The position numbers were made by a program, and so were the translations under genes. From NCBI RefSeq assembly GCF_002310375.3, contig NZ_CP023315.3, forward strand, positions 1,984,001 to 2,048,000: a stretch of DNA of 64,000 bases, written 5' to 3'. The notes beneath the pieces were generated by a model. It saw only the letters and a program-made list of their open reading frames with translations. It was not told the origin of the DNA and ran no database searches. Positions 38,719 through 47,809 of this stretch are shown here, piece after piece; the stretch's first letter is position 1, and each line of letters begins with the position of its first letter. Source of the DNA: Caulobacter vibrioides. GTDB taxonomy: Bacteria > Pseudomonadota > Alphaproteobacteria > Caulobacterales > Caulobacteraceae.

Positions 38719-38800
38719 TTTCTCCCAGACCGGTTTGCAGACTGGTCGATCGGCGCCGCGCGCTCCCTCGTGCGATCGCCAAAGTCAGGGTTAGAAGATC

Positions 38801-40201
38801 ATGTCCACGGAATTCGATGTCGTCGTCATCGGCGCCGGTCCTGGCGGCTATGTGGCCGCGATCCGCGCCAGCCAACTGGGCCTGAAGACGGCCATCATCG
38901 AGCGTGAAAATCTGGGCGGCATCTGCCTGAACTGGGGCTGCATCCCGACCAAGGCGCTGCTGAAGTCCGGCGAGGTCTACGAGCAGCTGTCGCATCTGGG
39001 CGGCTATGGCCTGTCGGTCGAGAAGGCCTCGTTCGACTTCGGCAAGATCATCGAGCGCTCGCGCGGCGTGGCCAAGAACATGTCGGGCGGCATCGCCTTC
39101 CTGATGAAGAAGCACAAGATCGAGGTGATCGAGGGCGAGGCCAAGCTTGAGAAGGGCGCGCCGGCTCCGAAGGTGGTCATTGCGCTGAAGGCCGGTGGCA
39201 GCCGCACGGTGCAAGCCAAGAACGTGATCCTGGCCAGCGGCGCCCGCGCCCGCGAGATCCCGGCGATCGGCGCAGTCTCGGACGGCGACAAGATCTGGAC
39301 CTACCGCGACGCCCTGGCGCCGAAGTCGATGCCCAAGTCGCTGGTCGTGATCGGCTCAGGCGCCATCGGCATCGAGTTCGCCAGCTTCTATCGCGCGCTG
39401 GGCGCCGAAGTGACCGTCGTCGAAGCCATCGACCGCATCATGCCGGTCGAGGACGAGGAAGTTTCCAAGGCCGCCCAAAAGGCGTTCGAGAAGCGCGGTA
39501 TCAAGTTCCGCGTCGGCGCCAAGGTCAGCAAGATCGAGAAGACCAAGGACGGCGTCGCCGTCACCGTCGAAGCCGGCGGGAAGATCGAACAGCTGACCGC
39601 CGAGAAGTGCATCGTCGCGGTCGGCATCGCGCCGAACAATGACGGCCTGGAAGCGCTGGGCGTGAGCCTGGATCGTGGCCACGTCGTCACCGACAAGCAC
39701 TGCCGCACCAACGTGCCCGGCCTTTACGCCATCGGCGACATCGCCGGCGCGCCGTGGCTCGCCCACAAGGCCAGCCACGAAGGCATCCACGCCGCCGAGG
39801 CGATCGCCGGCTACAAGACGCCGAACGTCCACTCGCCGATCCCGGGCTGCACCTACGCCAATCCGCAGGTCGCCTCGGTGGGCTACACCGAAGCCGCCGC
39901 CAAGGCGGCGGGGATCGAGGTCAAGGCCGGCCGCTTCCCGTTCCGCGTCAACGGCAAGGCCGTGGCGTCGGGCGAGACCGAGGGCTTCGTCAAGACCGTG
40001 TTCGACGCCAAGACGGGCGCCTTGATCGGCGCGCACATGATCGGCCACGAAGTGACCGAGATGATCCAGGGCTTTGTCACCGCCATCACCCTGGAAGCGA
40101 CCGAGGAAGACCTGCACGGCGTCGTCTACGCCCACCCGACCATGTCGGAAGCGATGCACGAAGCCGCTCTGGACGCCTACGGACGCGTGCTGCACATCTA
40201 G
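38801..40201 (+). CDS. lpd: Dihydrolipoamide dehydrogenase (E3)
   Basis: 466 residues. FAD motif VVVIGAGPGGYVAAIRASQL, redox-active pair Cys42/Cys47 in GGICLNWGCIPTK, NAD motif VIGSGAIGIEFASF, and the C-terminal dimer-interface EDLHGVVYAHPTMSEAMHEA containing the His-x4-Glu base. Reoxidises the dihydrolipoyl groups of E2 and makes NADH. It completes pdhA-pdhB-pdhC-lpd; other 2-oxoacid dehydrogenase complexes may share it. Confidence 0.97.
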   Translation: MSTEFDVVVIGAGPGGYVAAIRASQLGLKTAIIERENLGGICLNWGCIPTKALLKSGEVYEQLSHLGGYGLSVEKASFDFGKIIERSRGVAKNMSGGIAFLMKKHKIEVIEGEAKLEKGAPAPKVVIALKAGGSRTVQAKNVILASGARAREIPAIGAVSDGDKIWTYRDALAPKSMPKSLVVIGSGAIGIEFASFYRALGAEVTVVEAIDRIMPVEDEEVSKAAQKAFEKRGIKFRVGAKVSKIEKTKDGVAVTVEAGGKIEQLTAEKCIVAVGIAPNNDGLEALGVSLDRGHVVTDKHCRTNVPGLYAIGDIAGAPWLAHKASHEGIHAAEAIAGYKTPNVHSPIPGCTYANPQVASVGYTEAAAKAAGIEVKAGRFPFRVNGKAVASGETEGFVKTVFDAKTGALIGAHMIGHEVTEMIQGFVTAITLEATEEDLHGVVYAHPTMSEAMHEAALDAYGRVLHI

Positions 40202-40220
40202 GGCAGCTTAGGGAGTCTGG

Positions 40221-41678
40221 ATGGCGCGCAAGGCCGCCGCGACAGCGGGTGAAAAGCCGAAGGTGCGGAAGGGGTCGAAGACGACCCTTTCCGAAGCCAA
40301 TCTGGCCGATCTCGGCGCGGAACGGCTCGCCGCCATCCTGCTCGACCTGTCCAGCGACAGCCACGTCAAGCGGGTGCTTCGGCTAGAGCTGTTCGCCGAA
40401 GCCAGCAGCGAAGGCCTGGCGCTGGAGATTTCCAAGCGCCTGGCGACGATCGGCAAGTCTTCGTCGCGCATCCACTGGCGCAAGCGTCCGGCTTTCGCCC
40501 GCGATCTGGACCTCCATCGTCAGATGATCGAGCGGCTCGCTCAGGACGATGCGACCGCCGCGCTCAACCTCATGCTCGATCTACTGGATCTGGCGTCTCC
40601 GACCCTAGATCGGCTCAGCCAGCCCGATGGTCCGATCGGCGATGTCTTCCTGGCGGCCCGTGACGCCATTGGCGCCATCGCCGAGAAGGCCGTGCCCGAG
40701 CCGATCGCCCTGGCGGAGCGGACCGCCAAGATCCTGGCGACCGACTATCACGCCCAGATGGGATCGCTCGCCAGCGCCCTGGCCCCCGCCATGGGACCGC
40801 AGGGGCGGGCTCATCTGCGCGAGGTGCTGGAAACGGTCCTGGCGATGAACGCCAAGCGGCTGCGGGGCGCTGACCCGATGGCGGCGGTCTACAAGGACGC
40901 CTTGCGGCGCCTGGCGGACGCCAGCGGCGATATCGACGCCTTCGAGGCGACCTTCGCGCCGGAGCTTCGGCGCACGCCGCTGGTCTCGGCCGAGATCGCC
41001 CGGCGCCTTCTCGCGGCGGGCCGTGGCGAAGACGCCCTGGCTACGCTGCAGGCCGGTGCGCCCGGTGAAGCACGGGGCCGCCATCAGACGTCCGTCGAGG
41101 AGCGTGCCGCCTGGGAAGAGGTGATGCTGGAGGCGCTGGAGGCCACAGGACATCATCAGGAAGCGCAGAAGCGTCGTTGGGCTGAGTTCGAGCGCACGCT
41201 CTCCATTCCGCTCCTGAGGGCCTATCTGAAGAGCCTTCCGGATTTTGACGACGTCGAGGCCGAGGATCAGGCCAAGGCGGTCGTGCGTCGCTTCCCGCGC
41301 TTTGACACCGCGCTAGCCTTCTTCGTGTCGTGGCCCGACTTCCAGGCGGCGTCGCGTCTGGTCCTGTCGCGCTCCGGCGAGATCAACGGCGCCGACGACG
41401 TTCTGATCACCGAGGCGGCGCGGCGCCTGGAGGGAAGCTATCCGCTGGCGGCCACTTTGCTGCTGCGCGCCTCGATCCAGCATGTGCTGTCCTACGGCGT
41501 CGCGACGCGGTACGCCGACGCCGCGCGCCAGTTGCTGGAGGCCGAGTCCCTGGCGGCCATGATCGCGGATTTCGGCGAGTATCCGGACCACGCGAGCTTC
41601 GCTGCCGACCTTCGGGCGGCGCACATCCGCAAGCAAGGTTTCCGCGCCGAGCTTGAAGCGCTCGGCGCGACGTTCTAG
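40221..41678 (+). CDS. DUF6880 family protein
   Basis: 485 residues, mostly helical (Leu/Ala/Asp/Glu-rich, TPR- or armadillo-like). The N-terminus is basic (MARKAAATAGEKPKVRKGSK), and the segment LLDLSSDSHVKRVLRLELFA followed by EISKRLATIGKSSSRIHWRK matches the DUF6880 group. No catalytic motif. Located 19 bases after lpd, so probably co-transcribed. Function unknown; the basic N-terminal helix hints at nucleic-acid or protein binding, which is inference. Confidence 0.8.
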   Translation: MARKAAATAGEKPKVRKGSKTTLSEANLADLGAERLAAILLDLSSDSHVKRVLRLELFAEASSEGLALEISKRLATIGKSSSRIHWRKRPAFARDLDLHRQMIERLAQDDATAALNLMLDLLDLASPTLDRLSQPDGPIGDVFLAARDAIGAIAEKAVPEPIALAERTAKILATDYHAQMGSLASALAPAMGPQGRAHLREVLETVLAMNAKRLRGADPMAAVYKDALRRLADASGDIDAFEATFAPELRRTPLVSAEIARRLLAAGRGEDALATLQAGAPGEARGRHQTSVEERAAWEEVMLEALEATGHHQEAQKRRWAEFERTLSIPLLRAYLKSLPDFDDVEAEDQAKAVVRRFPRFDTALAFFVSWPDFQAASRLVLSRSGEINGADDVLITEAARRLEGSYPLAATLLLRASIQHVLSYGVATRYADAARQLLEAESLAAMIADFGEYPDHASFAADLRAAHIRKQGFRAELEALGATF

Positions 41679-41692
41679 CCGCCGGAGCTTGA

Positions 41693-43246
41693 TCAGGCTG
41701 CTTGGGTGTCGGTTTCCGCCATGCGCTGGATCGCGACATAGTCGGTCTTGCCGCTGCCCAGCACCGGCACTTCAGTGACCCTCAGGATCTTGCGGGGCAC
41801 CGACAATTCAGGCGCGCCGATCGTCTGAGCGTGCGCGACCAGCGGGCCGACGTCGGCGTCATGCCGGTCGGTGACCAGGATGAGCTTCTCGCCCTTTTTC
41901 TTGTCGGGCATCGAGATCACGGCGTGGCGTCCGTCCGGCCAGACCGCTGCGGCCAGGTCCTCGGCGGCGGTGAGCGAGACCATTTCGCCGCCGATCTTGG
42001 CGAAGCGCTTCACGCGGCCCTTGATCGTGATCCACTGGTCGTCGGTCATGCTGACGACATCGCCGGTATCGTGCCAACCCCCTTCCGGGGCGTCTATGCC
42101 GCCGTCCTCGCGCAGATAGCCGGCCATGATGTTGGGGCCTCGCACGAACAGACGGCCCCCTTCAGGGATGCCTTCGACGGGCTCGATGCGGACGTCCTGA
42201 CCTGGCAAGAGGCCGCCCACCGTTCCAAGACGGTTGTCCTTCGGCTTGTTCACGGCGATCACCGGCGAAGCCTCGGTCGCGCCGTAGCCTTCGAGCAGCG
42301 GTACGCCGCCGAAGCGCTCCTTGATCAAGGTATGGGTTTCGTCTCGCACCTTCTCGGCGCCGCACACCACGAACTCCAGGCCCGACAGTTCGTCAGACTC
42401 CGCCGCCCGGGCGTACTGGTTCACGAAGGTGTCGGTCGCCAGCAGGACCGAGGCCTTGGCGTCCTTGATCAGCGGCGGGATCTGCTTGGTGTGCAGCGGC
42501 GAGGGATACTGGAACGCCTTCATGCCGGTAAGGATCGGCAGGATCACCCCGGCGGTCAGACCAAAGCAGTGGAAGACGGGCAGCGGATTGAACATCACCC
42601 AATTGGAATCGAGCTCGATGTGAGCCGCGACCTGCATGGCGTTCTGAACAAGATTTTCCTGGCTCAGCACCACACCCCGGGGCGCGCCGAAGCTGCCCGA
42701 GGTGAAGAGCACCACGCCCTTGTCGGAGGGCTTGGCCGGCGCGCGGAACTGGCGCGGGAACATGCCCGCCGCGGCGGCGAACAGCTTGTCGGGCAGGCCG
42801 ATCGTGCCGCGGACGTCCTCAAGATAGATCACCTGCGCCTGCTCGCCGATCGCGTCGACGATATCGTGCAGCTTGCCCAGTTCGATGAACTTGTGCGCGG
42901 TCAGGACCCGGTTGATCTTGGCCAGCTTACACGCGGCCTTGATGTTCCGAATGCCGGCCGTGAAGTTCAACATCGTCGGCACGCGCCCGAAGGCGTGCAG
43001 GGCGAAGAAGGTGACCACCGAGCCCGCGCCTGAAGGCAGAAGCACGCCGACGTGCTCACCCGGCTTGGTCATGGCGGCGATCTTGCGGCCCAGGGCGAAG
43101 CTCGCCCGGATCAGATCGGTATAGGTCAGCGGATTGCGATCCTGGTCCTCCAGGATCGGCTTCTTGGCGCCGAACTTGTCGCGGGCGTCGATGAGGGCGT
43201 CGAAGATGGCCTTTTGGCCGTTCCGCACGTCGTAAGCTACCGGCAT
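41693..43246 (-). CDS. AMP-forming acyl-CoA/acyl-ACP synthetase
   Basis: 517 residues. ANL-superfamily core motifs: VVLFTSGSFGAPRGVVLSQE (P-loop; the usual TSGTTGxPKG is altered to TSGSFGAPRG), LLEGYGATEASPVIAV, and GWHDTGDVVSMTDDQWITIK. The C-terminal catalytic Lys region is GSGKTDYVAIQRM. The closest family feel is the synthetase half of Aas (acyl-ACP synthetase), used in phospholipid acyl recycling, but without the acyltransferase half. Substrate not predictable. It converges with the DUF6880 gene 14 bases away. Confidence 0.88.
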   Translation of the reverse strand: MPVAYDVRNGQKAIFDALIDARDKFGAKKPILEDQDRNPLTYTDLIRASFALGRKIAAMTKPGEHVGVLLPSGAGSVVTFFALHAFGRVPTMLNFTAGIRNIKAACKLAKINRVLTAHKFIELGKLHDIVDAIGEQAQVIYLEDVRGTIGLPDKLFAAAAGMFPRQFRAPAKPSDKGVVLFTSGSFGAPRGVVLSQENLVQNAMQVAAHIELDSNWVMFNPLPVFHCFGLTAGVILPILTGMKAFQYPSPLHTKQIPPLIKDAKASVLLATDTFVNQYARAAESDELSGLEFVVCGAEKVRDETHTLIKERFGGVPLLEGYGATEASPVIAVNKPKDNRLGTVGGLLPGQDVRIEPVEGIPEGGRLFVRGPNIMAGYLREDGGIDAPEGGWHDTGDVVSMTDDQWITIKGRVKRFAKIGGEMVSLTAAEDLAAAVWPDGRHAVISMPDKKKGEKLILVTDRHDADVGPLVAHAQTIGAPELSVPRKILRVTEVPVLGSGKTDYVAIQRMAETDTQAA

Positions 43247-43350
43247 CCCGGCGAAACCTCCCCGATGAGCGGTGGGCGCTCTCGTTCTTCAAACGATGAG
43301 TCTGCCGAGGAAGGTCCAGCTTTGCAAGGAAGAGTCACAATCCGTGACGT

Positions 43351-44412
43351 TCATCCGTTGCGGGGCTGAGCTTTGACAGGCCTTGGGGGCGCGGCGAAGT
43401 CGGTTACGGCCGCCAGCCAAGCGCTGCGCAGCGCGTCCGATTCCATGTGAAGGTCGTGACCTGCTTCGGCGTACCGAATCTCGCGACAGGCCTTCATCTC
43501 GGCGCACAGTCGGGTTTGCGGTGTCGTCGTGACGACGCGGTCGCGACCCGCGCCGAACATCAGAACAGGAACCGTTGTGCTGCGGATGTCGCGCGCGGCG
43601 CTCTCTGAAGCGTCGAAGAAGGCGGCGAACCAGCCAAGGCTCCGCCCGCCCATGCGAAGATCCGGGTTCGCCAGCATCCATGCGGCCTGCACCTTGCCGC
43701 GCGTGGCGTCGTGGGTGAGGCCTGCGGCCTTTCCATCTGGCGCATCCCGCCGCCAACCTTGCTGGTCCGGCGATCGAACCCATCCCAGCCGAAGCGTTCT
43801 GAGCGCCGGCGTGAACCTGGCGAAGTCCGAGCGGGGGCGGGGAAGGTTCTTCAGGCCGAACGCGGGCGATGAGAGCGCCAAGCCTTGCATGGGAAGCCCT
43901 GTCTGCGCCGCCCTCAGCGCAACCAGCCCTCCTTCGCCGTGGCCCAGCACGATCAGGGGGATGTCGCCTCGGGGACGGATCACGGTCCTGACCAGCGCTT
44001 TGACAGCCGCAACATCCGGATCAAAGCTGTCGATGTGACCGAGGTCGCGCCATGGCGTGAGCCGCTCGGAGCCGCCTTGGCCCTGGCGTTCGAGAACCCA
44101 GACGCTGAAGCCTTGCCGCGTGAGATCGGAAACGGTTTCGAACCATTTTTCGGCTGTCTCGCCATACCCCGGGAGAACCAGGATCGTCGCGCGGGGCGCC
44201 ACCGGTGGCGATGCGACGCCGTAGCGCTGCACGGAGGCGTTTCCGGTCTTCACATATCCCCAGGCCCAGCCCTGCGGCGGATAGAAGCGTGAGGTCAGGG
44301 CCGGAGGCGTGCGACTCTCGGCGAAAGGCGCGCGGGAGGCCCCGTCACCGCAGGCGGAAACGGCCAGGCTGAGCGCGATAGCCGGGACGGCTGCAAGGAG
44401 ACGGCGACGCAT
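43351..44412 (-). CDS. Alpha/beta-hydrolase lipoprotein with a degenerate nucleophile
   Basis: 353 residues. Signal peptide with lipobox VSAC ([21 protein letters not shown], Cys21). Serine aminopeptidase S33 / monoacylglycerol-lipase-like fold: [12 protein letters not shown] (oxyanion), [10 protein letters not shown], and the nucleophile elbow. The elbow reads [11 protein letters not shown]: Gly159 stands where the Ser of GHSxGG should be (codon at 43936-43938 is GGC). The later acid and His segments ([22 protein letters not shown]) are kept. It is either catalytically dead or altered. Divergent from lipA. Confidence 0.85.
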   Translation of the reverse strand: MRRRLLAAVPAIALSLAVSACGDGASRAPFAESRTPPALTSRFYPPQGWAWGYVKTGNASVQRYGVASPPVAPRATILVLPGYGETAEKWFETVSDLTRQGFSVWVLERQGQGGSERLTPWRDLGHIDSFDPDVAAVKALVRTVIRPRGDIPLIVLGHGEGGLVALRAAQTGLPMQGLALSSPAFGLKNLPRPRSDFARFTPALRTLRLGWVRSPDQQGWRRDAPDGKAAGLTHDATRGKVQAAWMLANPDLRMGGRSLGWFAAFFDASESAARDIRSTTVPVLMFGAGRDRVVTTTPQTRLCAEMKACREIRYAEAGHDLHMESDALRSAWLAAVTDFAAPPRPVKAQPRNG

Positions 44413-44494
44413 ATGCGCCAGTCATTTCGCGCCTTGCCGCCTTACGCAAGATCAAGCGCTTGATCCGGAGAGCAAGAAGACCGATTTAGGCGCC

Positions 44495-45472
44495 ATGGCC
44501 ACGGTGATCGACACGCTGAAGGCTCGCGGCTCGGAAGACCGGGCGGCGCGCCATCCCGAAAAGCAAAACCGCCCGGATACGCCGGTGCTCCGCAAACCGG
44601 AGTGGCTGCGCGTGCGGGCTCCCGGCTCGGGTCAGTACAACGAGACCAAGGGCATCGTGCGCGAGCACAAGCTGCACACGGTCTGCGAGGAAGCCGCCTG
44701 CCCGAACATCGGCGAGTGCTGGAGCCAGAAGCACGCGACCATGATGATCATGGGCGAGATCTGCACCCGCGCCTGCGCCTTCTGCAACGTCACGACGGGC
44801 CTGCCGACGCAACTGGATCCGGACGAGCCGCGCCGCGTGGCCGAGGCCGTCGCCAAGATGGGCCTCAAGCACGTGGTCATCACCTCGGTGGACCGCGATG
44901 ACCTTCTGGATGGGGGCGCGCGCCACTTCGCCGAGGTGGTCACGTCCATCCGGGCCGCCGCCCCGGGCACGACGATCGAGATCCTGACGCCGGACTTCCT
45001 GCGCAAGGAGGGAGCCGAGAACGTGGTGATCGACTCCAAGCCGGACGTCTTCAACCACAACCTCGAAACCGTGCCGCGGCTGTATCTCAAGATCCGTCCC
45101 GGCGCGCGTTACTACAACTCGCTACGCCTGCTCGACCGCGTCAAGCAGCGCGACCCTTCGCAGTTCACCAAGTCGGGCCTGATGGTCGGTCTGGGTGAAA
45201 CCAAGGAAGAGGTCATGCAGGTGATGGACGACATGCGCTCGGCCGGCGTCGACTTCATCACCATCGGCCAGTATCTGCAGCCGACCCGCAAGCACGCGGC
45301 GATCGACCGCTTCGTGACGCCTGAAGAGTTCAAGGCCTATGAGGCGATCGCGCGGGCCAAGGGCTTCCTGATGGTGTCGTCCAGCCCGCTCACGCGCTCG
45401 TCGCATCACGCCGGCGAGGACTTCGCCAAGCTGCAGGCGGCGCGGCGCGCCCTCGACGCCCGCACGGCGTAA
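44495..45472 (+). CDS. lipA: Lipoyl synthase
   Basis: 325 residues from ATG 44495 ([20 protein letters not shown]). Radical SAM cluster in [14 protein letters not shown] (Cys90, Cys94, Cys97) and the auxiliary cluster in the N-terminal Cys64/Cys69/Cys75 segment ([13 protein letters not shown]); the C-terminal [10 protein letters not shown] is diagnostic. Inserts two sulfurs into octanoyl groups to form the lipoyl cofactor used by PdhB/PdhC in this window. Three bases before the next gene. Confidence 0.97.
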   Translation: MATVIDTLKARGSEDRAARHPEKQNRPDTPVLRKPEWLRVRAPGSGQYNETKGIVREHKLHTVCEEAACPNIGECWSQKHATMMIMGEICTRACAFCNVTTGLPTQLDPDEPRRVAEAVAKMGLKHVVITSVDRDDLLDGGARHFAEVVTSIRAAAPGTTIEILTPDFLRKEGAENVVIDSKPDVFNHNLETVPRLYLKIRPGARYYNSLRLLDRVKQRDPSQFTKSGLMVGLGETKEEVMQVMDDMRSAGVDFITIGQYLQPTRKHAAIDRFVTPEEFKAYEAIARAKGFLMVSSSPLTRSSHHAGEDFAKLQAARRALDARTA

Positions 45473-45475
45473 GCC

Positions 45476-45922
45476 TTGCATCGACACGTTGTCACGCGGG
45501 TGCTGCCTTACACCCCTGAGCAGCTGTTCGAGCTGGTCGGCGATGTCGAGGCGTATCCGAAGTTCGTGCCTTGGATCACAGGGATGCGGACCTGGAACGG
45601 CCGTGTCGACGGCGCGGTCAGCACGGTCGACGCTGAGGCCCAGGTCGGCTTTTCGTTCCTGCGTGAGAAGTTCGCCACCCGCGTTCGGCGCGATCGCGAC
45701 GCCCTGTCGATCGAGGTCAGCCTGCTCTATGGGCCCTTCAAGCGTCTCAGCAACGGCTGGCGGTTCCTGCCCGAGGGCGAGGCCACGCGCGTCGAGTTCG
45801 TGATCGACTTCGCCTTCAAGTCAGCGCTTCTGGACGCGATGCTGGCCGCGAACGTCGACAAGGCGGCCGGTAAGCTCATCGCTTGCTTCGAACAGCGCGC
45901 GCGCCAACTCCACGGCGGCTAG
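45476..45922 (+). CDS. COQ10/RatA-type START-domain protein
   Basis: 148 residues, TTG start at 45476. Lipid-binding START-like fold: VLPYTPEQLFELVGDVEAYP, FVPWITGMRTW, then the hydrophobic VEFVIDFAFKSALLDAMLAA. Homologues include mitochondrial COQ10, which binds ubiquinone, and bacterial RatA, which was reported to block ribosome-subunit joining. Linked to lipA by a 3-base gap, a common alphaproteobacterial pairing; a respiratory lipid-binding role is more likely here than a toxin. Confidence 0.87.
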   Translation: MHRHVVTRVLPYTPEQLFELVGDVEAYPKFVPWITGMRTWNGRVDGAVSTVDAEAQVGFSFLREKFATRVRRDRDALSIEVSLLYGPFKRLSNGWRFLPEGEATRVEFVIDFAFKSALLDAMLAANVDKAAGKLIACFEQRARQLHGG

Positions 45923-46034
45923 AGCGCGTTAGGTTTAAGTGTGAGCGGTCAAACCGTTCGAACGCGCTCTAAGTCTATGAATTAGAGCCTGTTTATCTGG
46001 TTTAGATGTGTCCATCTAAACCAGACAGGCTCTA
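45921..46034. repeat. Two large palindromes between convergent genes
   Basis: First: AGAGCGCGTT (45921-45930) with inverted AACGCGCTCT (45961-45970). Second: left arm 45983-46008 and right arm 46013-46034 pair as TAGAGCCTGT...CTGGTTTAGATG against CATCTAAACCAG...ACAGGCTCTA, with a 4-base TTAT bulge in the left arm and a 4-base loop. The second overlaps the stop of the pncC gene. Probably a dispersed Caulobacter element that also terminates both genes. Confidence 0.78.
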
Positions 46035-46523
46035 GGCCACCGCCTCTCGGAGCATCTCGAGCGCTGTGCGGATGGCGGCCAGTTGTACCGCTTCGCGGGT
46101 TTCGCCATCGAAGCGCTCAAGGCGATGAACCACCGAGCGATTGGCGCGGGCGACTGCGAAATGAACGGTGCCGACGGGCTTCATCGGCGTACCGCCGCCA
46201 GGACCTGCAACGCCCGTGATGGCGACCGCCACATGCCCGTTGCTTTCGCGCAAGGCGCCCTCGGCCATCATGCGGGCGACAGGCTCTGAGACGGCGCCAT
46301 GGTCGGCGATCAGGTCGCCCGGGACGCCGAGCATCTCGGACTTGGCGCGATTGGTGTAGGTCACGAAGCCGCGCTCAAAGACATCGGACGCGCCTGAGAT
46401 CGAGCAGATCGCCCCGGCGACGAGACCGCCGGTGCAGCTCTCGGCCGCGACAAGGCGGAGGGATCGCGCGCGCGCCTCGTCGATCAGCAAGCGCGCCAAG
46501 GTCTGGATTTCTAGGGGGAACAT
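46032..46523 (-). CDS. pncC: CinA-family nicotinamide-nucleotide amidohydrolase
   Basis: 163 residues. CinA C-terminal domain alone: LVAAESCTGGLVAGAICSIS (with the catalytic Ser/Cys-Thr), GFVTYTNRAKSEMLGVP, ITGVAGPGGGTPMKPVGTVH. Deamidates NMN to nicotinate mononucleotide in pyridine-nucleotide salvage. The N-terminal competence domain of full-length CinA is absent, as in E. coli PncC (YgaD). Followed by ispDF on the same strand upstream. Confidence 0.93.
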   Translation of the reverse strand: MFPLEIQTLARLLIDEARARSLRLVAAESCTGGLVAGAICSISGASDVFERGFVTYTNRAKSEMLGVPGDLIADHGAVSEPVARMMAEGALRESNGHVAVAITGVAGPGGGTPMKPVGTVHFAVARANRSVVHRLERFDGETREAVQLAAIRTALEMLREAVA

Positions 46524-46561
46524 GAGGACCTCCGATCGCGGGGACTTGCAGACTAGCCCAA

Positions 46562-47710
46562 TCAGGCGGGGGTCTCGACCGAGACGACCGCGGAGGCCGC
46601 AAGACCTTCGCCGCGGCCCGTGAAGCCCATCTTCTCGGTGGTGGTCGCCTTGACGCTGACCCGATCGATGGGAAGCGAGAGAATCTCGGCCAGACGCTCG
46701 CGCATCGCTTGACGGTGCGGTTTGATCTTGGGGCGCTCGCAGATCAGCGTGACGTCGACATTCACCAGCGCGCCGCCCTTGGCGACGACGAGGTCAACCG
46801 CGTGCTTGAGAAACTGGTCCGAAGACGCGCCCTTCCACCGTGGGTCGGTGGGAGGGAAGTGGTCGCCGATATCACCTTCGCCGATCGCGCCCAGGATCGC
46901 ATCGGTCAGGGCGTGCAGGCCCGCGTCGGCGTCGGAATGCCCGATCAGCGTCTCGTCGTGCTTGATGGCGACGCCGCAAAGCCAGACCTCCTCGCCGGGG
47001 CCCCAGCGGTGCGCATCGAAGCCTTGGCCAACACGGGTGACGCGCGCGGCGTCGGCGAGACGTTCGGCCATGGCGAAGTCCTCTGGGTAGGTGAGTTTTG
47101 TGAGAAGCGGATCGCCAGGCGTGATGGCGATGCGGCCGCCTGCGGCCTCGACCACCTGGGCGTCATCGGTCGGCTCACCGCTCGCCCATGCGGCATAGGC
47201 GGACAGAAGTTTGTGGCGCGGCGCGACCTGGGGCGTCTGGGCGCGCCAGAGATGCTCTCGCGACACTGTCCGCAGCGGGGCGCCGGGCGCGCTCAGCTTG
47301 AGGGTGTCTGCGACGGCCAAGGCGGGCAGGGCGAGGTCGGCGTTGGCCAGCGCCTCAAGGAGATCATCAACGATCTTTCGCGTGACGAACGGCCGGGCCG
47401 CATCATGGATCATCACGGGCTCGTCATGGGGGCGATCGCACAGCGCCGCGAGGCCCGCTTGGACGGACAGCGCCCGTGTGGCGCCGCCGCGAGCGGCGCG
47501 CCAGCCGCGCAGGCCGCTCAGCACATGCGCGAGCGCATCCTCGCCGTCCGCTGTCGTGACGATCACGATTTCCGCGGCACCGGCCGCCAGGAAGGCTTCC
47601 ACCGACCAGCGCAGGACTGGCTTGCCGGCTAACGGCCGCCACTGTTTGGCCTGGCCTGGACCCGCTCTGGTCCCGGCGCCGGCGGCCACGATCACGACGG
47701 AAAAAGTCAT
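46562..47710 (-). CDS. ispDF: Bifunctional IspD/IspF, MEP-pathway enzyme
   Basis: 382 residues. N-terminal IspD (1-220): VIVAAGAGTRAGPGQAKQWR (CTP site) and MIHDAARPFVT. C-terminal IspF (from ~225): RVGQGFDAHRWGPGEE with the zinc ligands Asp232/His234, GHSDADAGLHALTDAILGAI and VSVKATTTEKMGFTGRGEGL. Catalyses cytidylyl transfer to MEP and the cyclodiphosphate step of isoprenoid synthesis. The fusion is common in alphaproteobacteria. Divergent from dusB. Confidence 0.97.
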   Translation of the reverse strand: MTFSVVIVAAGAGTRAGPGQAKQWRPLAGKPVLRWSVEAFLAAGAAEIVIVTTADGEDALAHVLSGLRGWRAARGGATRALSVQAGLAALCDRPHDEPVMIHDAARPFVTRKIVDDLLEALANADLALPALAVADTLKLSAPGAPLRTVSREHLWRAQTPQVAPRHKLLSAYAAWASGEPTDDAQVVEAAGGRIAITPGDPLLTKLTYPEDFAMAERLADAARVTRVGQGFDAHRWGPGEEVWLCGVAIKHDETLIGHSDADAGLHALTDAILGAIGEGDIGDHFPPTDPRWKGASSDQFLKHAVDLVVAKGGALVNVDVTLICERPKIKPHRQAMRERLAEILSLPIDRVSVKATTTEKMGFTGRGEGLAASAVVSVETPA

Positions 47711-47809
47711 CCCGGCTGTTTAGTCCGGCCTCGCCGCTTGTCTAGTCGATACGGGCTTTACTGCGCCGCACAATATGCCTAAAAAGGTGGCTGTGGGGAT
47801 GATTACAAA

